DNA from: Pseudomonadota bacterium
GTDB taxonomy: Bacteria > Pseudomonadota > Alphaproteobacteria > Rhizobiales > Rhizobiaceae
Direction of reading: 5' to 3'
Assembly (NCBI GenBank): GCA_023451735.1
Contig: JAEXYH010000036.1
Coordinates: 139,820-203,819, forward strand
DNA length: 64,000 nucleotides
The notes beneath the pieces are model-generated. The model saw nothing but the letters and a program-made list of their open reading frames with translations. It was not told where the DNA came from and did no database searches. Below, one piece after another: positions 59,887 to 64,000 of this stretch (position 1 is its first letter; every line of letters begins with the position of its first letter). Both the position numbers and the translations under genes were made by a program.

Positions 59887-60105
59887 ATGAAAAATCTATT
59901 TATCGCATCCGCATTGGCCTTGACTTCCATCCTTCCGTTCACGTCTCAAACGCATGCTGCTTCGGTGACAGTCACTACGACCGAACGGGCTGCCCCGCGC
60001 CATCATGTCCGTGAACGGCACCATCGCCCGCACTGTACCGTCAAAAAAGTAGAGACCCGTCATCACGGCAAGGTTGTTGTCAAAACAACCCGTGTCTGTC
60101 GCTGA
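59887..60105 (+). CDS. Small exported His/Arg-rich protein under an EcfG-type promoter
   Basis: A 72-residue protein: signal peptide (MKNLFIASALALTSILPFTS, cleavage near THA), then a basic, His-rich mature part (RHHVRERHHRPHCTVKKVET, RHHGKVVVKTTRVC) with two Cys. AAGG lies about 7 nt upstream. Its histidines could bind metal. A string of hairpins follows the stop. Function unknown. Confidence 0.75.
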   Translation: MKNLFIASALALTSILPFTSQTHAASVTVTTTERAAPRHHVRERHHRPHCTVKKVETRHHGKVVVKTTRVCR

Positions 60106-60112
60106 AAAGGAC

Positions 60113-60244
60113 GGCGGCAGTCGACTGCCGCCCTGGCTGCTCCTGTTGCGAGCAGCTAAGTTGGGCATCCTGCCAGTTCTCAAGACCGGGAGGTCCCGGT
60201 GAGTGTGCCGCCGCGTTAGGGTTCGAACCTGATGCGGCGGTCCA
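60113..60244 (+). other. Array of four hairpins, the last shaped like a tRNA minihelix
   Basis: In 132 nt after the gene at 59887: GGCGGCAG-TCGA-CTGCCGCC (60113-60132); GCTGCTC-N7-GAGCAGC (60136-60156); ACCGGGA-GG-TCCCGGT (60185-60200); and CCGCCGC-GTTAGG, loop GTTCGAA, CCTGAT-GCGGCGG (60208-60240) followed by TCCA. The last resembles an acceptor-plus-T-arm minihelix with a CCA end. Confidence 0.45.
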
Positions 60245-60299
60245 TTTGGCTCGACAAGACAGTCTGCCTTTTCCAAGGCCGCCCCATCTCAGGCGCGAT

Positions 60300-60658
60300 G
60301 ACGAGCGTCCATCCGCCCACATCTAAACCTGACCGGACGACCGCATGCCAGGAGGCGCTAGAATTTCCTTCCGCGAGATCATGGATCATGCGGTGAAAGC
60401 CGGATGGACCGAGAGCGAAGTTATGGCCGCCTTGATCGAGCTTGCCAGAAATCAGATGCTGGCCAACCGGGAGCGTGAGAACGAAGAGACAATCCTTGGG
60501 TAAATCCGCCGGATGACTTAGCTTGCAGATGACGTACCGCTTTAGGAGAAGTCGACATTTTAGGCCAGCTGCCGTTCAATGTCAGCGAGGCGGTTAGGCG
60601 AGCCTCAACCTTTGTTAAAGTCTATTTGCCCCTCGGTCCCACTCCCGAGGGGCATTTT
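60300..60658 (+). repeat. Repeat family R1, copy C (decayed) with terminator
   Basis: Full-length relative of copy B (39743-40107). The small gene is broken by a one-base deletion near 60362 and an early stop near 60502; the tail with AGGAGAAGTCGACATT is kept. It ends in GCCCCTCGG...CCGAGGGGC followed by ATTTTATT (60628-60661). Confidence 0.8.
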
Positions 60659-60818
60659 ATTGCGTCACCGGCCGCAGAACACCTTTATGCGGAGCGGCAT
60701 CGTGCTGCGAATTATTGTCGTCGGTACGGTCCCTGACCATTCAAAGGCAAGCCACCGTTTGTTATAGTCATCCGCGAGTGTGGGATAGGCTGGTCTGTTC
60801 CCGGACGTCGGAAGCAGT

Positions 60819-60842
60819 GGAATTAGCATTTCAAGCTGCGTT
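60819..60842 (+). promoter_or_regulatory. Possible EcfG-type promoter, degenerate
   Basis: GGAAT at 60819, 16-nt spacer, GTT at 60840, 52 nt before the small gene at 60895. One mismatch in the -35 box. Confidence 0.35.
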
Positions 60843-60894
60843 AATCGATGCGACGCGGACACGCAGGTAAGTGCCTGGTCAACAGTAGGAGAAG

Positions 60895-61029
60895 ATGTCT
60901 TTGGATGATGAACCGACCCGCGGCCAAAGACACCTTATCCAGATTTTAGATAAGCTGAACTTTGCTCTGACGGTGTTGTTGGCTGGCACCATCTCCGCAT
61001 CCGTATTCGCTTTGATTAGCGCAGTGTAA
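60895..61029 (+). CDS. Small membrane protein
   Basis: A 44-residue protein (MSLDDEPTRGQRHLIQILDK, then the helix LNFALTVLLAGTISASVFAL). AGGAGA lies just upstream of the ATG at 60895. A single C-terminal membrane helix suggests a tail-anchored peptide. Not recognised. Confidence 0.55.
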   Translation: MSLDDEPTRGQRHLIQILDKLNFALTVLLAGTISASVFALISAV

Positions 61030-61039
61030 GGGGAGTTCC

Positions 61040-61064
61040 GGAACCTTCGATAATGTCGTTAGTT
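61040..61064 (+). promoter_or_regulatory. EcfG-type promoter for a hairpin RNA candidate
   Basis: GGAAC at 61040, 17 nt, GTT at 61062; expected +1 near 61072. GGAAC is part of the palindrome GTTCCGGAAC; the minus strand has no matching -10. Confidence 0.65.
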
Positions 61065-61071
61065 TTAGATC

Positions 61072-61150
61072 ACCCTAACCTGTTGCGTCCCCTCCGGGGC
61101 TGGGTGGAGGCCCCGTCGCGATCCCAAAGCCGCAGCGGGGCCTCTTGCTA
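61072..61150 (+). ncRNA. Candidate stress-induced hairpin RNA
   Basis: The predicted transcript contains CCCC-TCC-GGGG (61089-61099) and a strong stem GAGGCCCCG (61107-61115) with CGGGGCCTC (61136-61144), followed by TTGCT. C-rich single strands (GCGTCCCCTCC) could pair with ribosome-binding sites. No ribosome site or significant frame begins in it. The weak U-tract makes the 3' end uncertain. Confidence 0.45.
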
Positions 61151-61291
61151 CAAGGGCTTTGTCCGGAAAATTGATGTCAATCAAAATTGTGTCGCCACGG
61201 TCCGCTCCTCGCATCATTCAGCAACGTGTCCAGAGCCCGATCGGTGGTGAAACCGGATTGACCGTATCTCGGCGAGCTCCACATAGTGGTG

Positions 61292-61516
61292 ATGGACGAA
61301 ATCATTCACGCCGGGTTCGAATCCGGCACTCTTTCATTCTCCCGAGATCTTACGATCGATGAGCTCATCGACCAAATCGTTGACAATGTGGAGGATCTCA
61401 CCGAGGCAATGGAAGCTGCTGCCATGCTCGAATCGAGTTCCGTTGCCGGAATATATCGCGGCACTGGGTGGCGAATGTGGTTTTGCCGCCGAGATTGGGT
61501 CGGAAGCGTCCACTGA
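61292..61516 (+). CDS. Hypothetical small protein, possibly frameshifted
   Basis: A 74-residue frame (MDEIIHAGFESGTLSFSRDL, TIDELIDQIVDNVEDLTEAM, EAAAMLESSSVAGIYRG...). The first 50 residues look like a genuine acidic helical protein; the last 25 are aberrant while the adjacent frame reads EYIAALGGECGFAAEIGSEA, suggesting a frameshift near 61445. Weak ribosome site. Confidence 0.4.
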   Translation: MDEIIHAGFESGTLSFSRDLTIDELIDQIVDNVEDLTEAMEAAAMLESSSVAGIYRGTGWRMWFCRRDWVGSVH

Positions 61517-61589
61517 TTGCAGTTGCAAACTTGGGAGGGCGTAAGCGGTTGCGGTGCAAGCCCTCACGAGGAAGATATTTTCCTCACGC

Positions 61590-61614
61590 GGAACCGAAAG
61601 TAGGGTACACTGTT
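61590..61614 (+). promoter_or_regulatory. EcfG-type stress promoter giving a leaderless start
   Basis: GGAAC at 61590, 17 nt, GTT at 61612. The ATG at 61623 is 8 nt beyond GTT, exactly as for the L,D-transpeptidase at 24738. Confidence 0.7.
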
Positions 61615-61622
61615 GAGGTTTA

Positions 61623-61769
61623 ATGAGATTTCTTGAACAACGCCCTCTGGTCACCTCACTCCTGTTCTCAGTGGTTATTCTTTTTCCGGTATATGCTGTG
61701 CAAGCTTGGATGACCGACCGTTTTGTTAACCTAGATGGGAAAGCCCCCGTTACCGAACCGCCGACATAA
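61623..61769 (+). CDS. Small membrane protein, probably leaderless
   Basis: A 48-residue protein (MRFLEQRPLVTSLLFSVVIL, FPVYAVQAWMTDRFVNLDGK ...) with one membrane helix and a short polar C-terminus. The upstream GAGG is only 4 nt from the ATG and overlaps the promoter; transcription should begin at about the ATG. Stress induced by inference. Confidence 0.6.
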   Translation: MRFLEQRPLVTSLLFSVVILFPVYAVQAWMTDRFVNLDGKAPVTEPPT

Positions 61770-62361
61770 GCTGATCCGCCCGCGGGTGGCGTGAATTGCT
61801 TCGGTGCTGCTGGATTCAGTCATGAGTTACTTTTGGAGACGCGTACTTTAGGCTGACCCTCGGCAACTCCGTCGATGCGGAGCGTCATGGTTTCTACGGC
61901 GCTCTTAACCCCTCTAACGGCTTCCATGATTTGCTCTGTGCTATGAGATGTCCCTGATTGAAGCTGTAGGGCTCGGCAAAATGCGGCTTATGCGCCGACA
62001 GTCCGTCGCGAGCGAGGGCGGCAAGAGCCTGTGCTGCAGAGGCCGACGCCTGCGCGCCGCCCTTCTCTTCCTTCACTTTCGCTTCGATCCGCCACCAGAT
62101 GCCCAAGAGCGTATCCTGCCGTGCGGTACCATGCACGCCACGGCTGGGTGTTGCTCCGGAAGTGGTCTCGGAACTTTTCGCCTTTCGGCCTGCCTGTCCG
62201 CGGCTTGATGGTACCGACAGGGGCTTGATGGTCCTTGAGGTTCGACTGCAGTGCGACCTGTCTGTGGGCATCGGTGGATAGTGAGTGATGCCAGCGAACT
62301 GTCTTGAGCGATCCGATGACGTGTACGATGATGCGCTTCTCAACTATGGAAGGAAACGCAC
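61770..62361. other. Spacer with possible gene fragments on the minus strand
   Basis: Protein-like minus-strand fragments (for example MEAVRGVKSAVETMTLRIDG at 61927-61820 and LGIWWRIEAKVKEEKGG near 62090) lie in different frames and cannot be joined; possibly an eroded gene. Confidence 0.35.
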
Positions 62362-62571
62362 ATGGCCTTCATCCAGGCAACGTGGACATTCAATGACAAC
62401 AAAATATCGATAAACGTCGACCAAATCGTTGCGGTGTACCCCGGCGATGGCCACACGGTAATCCAGACGCTTTCCCCGGCAAATAACGTCGGGCTGCAAT
62501 ATTGGGTTACGCAGAACTACGAAGATATCGTAAAGCGAATCGAGACGGCTCAGGGTTACGGACCGATTTGA
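62362..62571 (+). CDS. Hypothetical small protein
   Basis: A 69-residue beta-rich protein (ATWTFNDNKISINVDQIVAV, GDGHTVIQTLSPANNVGLQY) with GGAAGGAAA 6-8 nt before the ATG. It resembles a small single-domain cytoplasmic protein with a strand-rich start and a C-terminal helix (NYEDIVKRIETAQG). Not recognised. Confidence 0.65.
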   Translation: MAFIQATWTFNDNKISINVDQIVAVYPGDGHTVIQTLSPANNVGLQYWVTQNYEDIVKRIETAQGYGPI

Positions 62572-62718
62572 CCAGCCTCGTGCCAGGCGAGATTAGCCTT
62601 AGGTCAATTCAATGGACGGGCGTCGATAAACCCGATACACGATCGAATATCGCTGTCTCTTTCCTGGGCTGACAGCGACTGAGAGATGCTAGCGCTCTCG
62701 CTCTATGCGAGGCCGGTT

Positions 62719-62970
62719 ATGCATCCTGACGAAATCCGTGCGCGGCTGGTCCGCATTTGCGTTGAGACACTGGGAGTTCATCCGGATGAGATTGCTCATG
62801 CGACCCTTCTCTAAGACATCGCCTCGGATTCGCTTGAGGTCACTCAAACGATAATGGAAGTCGAACTCATTTTCGGCATCGAGATTTCCGACAAGGAAAT
62901 CGAACGGCTTGCTACCTTCGGCGACATTGCCGCCCTGGTCTCTGATTTGACCAGAGCCTCGCCGCACTGA
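62719..62970 (+). pseudogene. Acyl carrier protein interrupted by an in-frame stop
   Basis: The frame reads MHPDEIRARLVRICVETLGV HPDEI, then TLL, a TAA at 62812-62814 (codon 32), and continues DIASDSLEVTQTIMEVELIF GIEISDKEIERLATFGDIAA LV to a stop at 62968. The DSLE motif holds the Ser that would carry phosphopantetheine, and the rest has normal ACP spacing. The stop lies four residues before that motif, so the product is non-functional unless read through. No fatty-acid or polyketide genes are adjacent. Confidence 0.8.
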
Positions 62971-63057
62971 TTAGCACCCGTGAAGCCCTGTTTGCAGCAC
63001 ACGCTTGCTTCCCGGATAGCAAGGTCTGCTAAATTCCAATCCGGACGGGAGACAGAT

Positions 63058-63177
63058 ATGGCCAAGGGTCAGGTACGCAGCAACAAGGAAGTTCGCAAAC
63101 CTAAGAAGGAGAAGGGCGCAAAGACAGCGAGCCCCACTTTGGGATCGCAGGTCAAGGACAGCACGTCTAAGAAGTAA
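63058..63177 (+). CDS. Small Lys-rich protein
   Basis: A 39-residue, strongly basic protein (MAKGQVRSNKEVRKPKKEKG ...) with GGGAGA 6 nt before the ATG at 63058. Very similar Lys-rich small proteins are common in rhizobial genomes as I recall them. No fold expected; may bind nucleic acid. Short but with a good ribosome site. Confidence 0.65.
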   Translation: MAKGQVRSNKEVRKPKKEKGAKTASPTLGSQVKDSTSKK

Positions 63178-63295
63178 AGGCGCCAATCATCCCACCTTAA
63201 ATGAATGCATAAGGTGGCGCTTTGCCCCGTGCGGGTTTTATGGTTGATCGCGGAAACCCGTTGGCAGTCCGCCGACCTGACGACGGGCTGAGTGG

Positions 63296-63366
63296 TGGAG
63301 CGGGCAGCGAGAGTTGAACTCTTCTTGTCGGCTGGAAGGCCGGATCATCGCCTCGATGATACTCGC
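63296..63366 (-). pseudogene. tRNA-Gly (UCC)-like relic
   Basis: Read on the minus strand, the 3' end TGCCCGC-T-CCA and an anticodon region CCGGC-CTTCCA-GCCG resemble tRNA-Gly(UCC), with a 5' GCGAGTA that pairs with the acceptor except at one position. The anticodon loop has lost a base, the T-stem pairs at only three of five positions, and the total is 71 nt. It is a decayed tRNA or tRNA-derived attachment-site remnant. Confidence 0.55.
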
Positions 63367-64000
63367 ATGTTAGTGCTGCATTCCGGCTACGACCAGCCAA
63401 TCAGGTCCCTCGGCTTTTAATCTGTGCGGAAGTGATTTGTTTCGTTTCCCTGTCCCGAAGGTTGTCGGATGCGAGAAGGTGGCAAAGCTCGGCATCGCTC
63501 TTTATCTTGTCCGACCATGCCCGATTTGGTTGCCCACGTTCTCGAACCTATAAGCCGCCGGGAGCGATAGGAAGCTCAACCGGCGGCACGACTGCCAAGG
63601 CCGCGAGAGGAGAGCGCGCGGTGGGAATGGGTAGTGGGGCGTCTAGCGACTACGAAACTGTCCGCTGACACATGACGCCTCAACCATGAAACACCGAAAG
63701 CCGGAACGGCAAGCAGGGCCGGATGGCCGACTACCTCACGCTCCTCGACTTCATCATTGTCCATAAGCTCGGCTATCTGCCGTTTTCCTCTTTCAGCTGA
63801 TGAGCACTCAATTCCCGAACACCGACCGCCTGCCGGCCACCGCATCCGCGTTCAGAACCCGCCATTCCCTATTCCGCAAACTCGCTCAGCGTCCGATGGC
63901 TGGCTGTACCTGGCGACACATGATCTCACAGGTGGAACGGCGCAAGTTCGATGCCGCGTCGATGCTTCACCGTTCCCGCTCAAAGGACGGTTTCCAACCA
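63367..64000. other. Window end without supported genes
   Basis: No confident gene on either strand to the end of the window. Confidence 0.4.

Noticed and set aside
62812..62814. Stop-codon recoding to explain TAA in the ACP and the integrase
   Set aside because: Two isolated TAA codons in likely dead genes do not indicate recoding; all intact genes use TAA as a normal stop.

Overview
The window looks like accessory DNA (plasmid, chromid or island-rich chromosome) from a member of the Rhizobiaceae (Rhizobium/Agrobacterium/Sinorhizobium type). The signs are a nadQ-nadABC locus, an Agp2-like bacteriophytochrome, several HWE-family histidine kinases, tandem Ku genes, DUF982, DUF1236, DUF1254 and DUF3597 proteins, and many promoters of the form GGAAC-N17-GTT, the consensus of the alphaproteobacterial general stress sigma factor EcfG/RpoE2. 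No replication genes, CRISPR array, rRNA, ligD, ecfG, phyR or nepR were seen.

Layout. 1-4.1 kb: two near-duplicate LysR genes around an NAD(P)-binding oxidoreductase, an IS5-type relic and an SDR dehydrogenase. 4.3-8.7 kb: NadQ-type regulator and the de novo NAD operon nadABC, with two ACTC-N5-GAGT operators. 9-12.8 kb: an orphan protein, a glutathione S-transferase divergent from a LysR gene, and a decayed quinone oxidoreductase. 12.9-33 kb: signalling and stress block with four HWE kinases, four single-domain response regulators, a diguanylate cyclase, two Ku proteins and an L,D-transpeptidase. 33-34.7 kb: esterase plus a HARP-like protein. 35.2 kb: tRNA-Ser(GGA), followed by a dead tyrosine recombinase whose catalytic Tyr codon reads as a stop. 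35.3-64 kb: island-like DNA with many small orphan genes, three families of dispersed repeats, degraded gene copies, a bacteriophytochrome and two DUF1254 proteins.

The main unifying observation is promoter architecture. Reading both strands by eye I found 18 exact GGAAC-N17-GTT sites and 5 GGAAC-N17-ATT variants. An 8-base pattern at fixed spacing is expected about twice in 64 kb by chance at even base composition. Nearly all sites lie just upstream of small genes (CsbD, PRC-barrel, DUF1236, DUF3597, DUF982, small membrane proteins, response regulators, L,D-transpeptidase, Ku) or of hairpin-rich non-coding stretches. The HWE kinases belong to the kinase class that feeds the PhyR-NepR-EcfG pathway, so the window may pair sensors and outputs of one stress response while the core sigma switch lies elsewhere.

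The most novel candidates are non-coding: a roughly 70-nt sRNA (49978-50048) with an EcfG-type promoter and a Rho-independent terminator whose loop is C-rich; a duplicated element (36928-36997 and 45075-45142) whose ends form an 11-12 bp helix and which begins about 8 nt after an EcfG-type -10; another hairpin RNA candidate at 61072-61150; and a gene-free run of at least seven hairpins at 51946-52345. All calls were made from sequence reading alone, without alignments or folding software.
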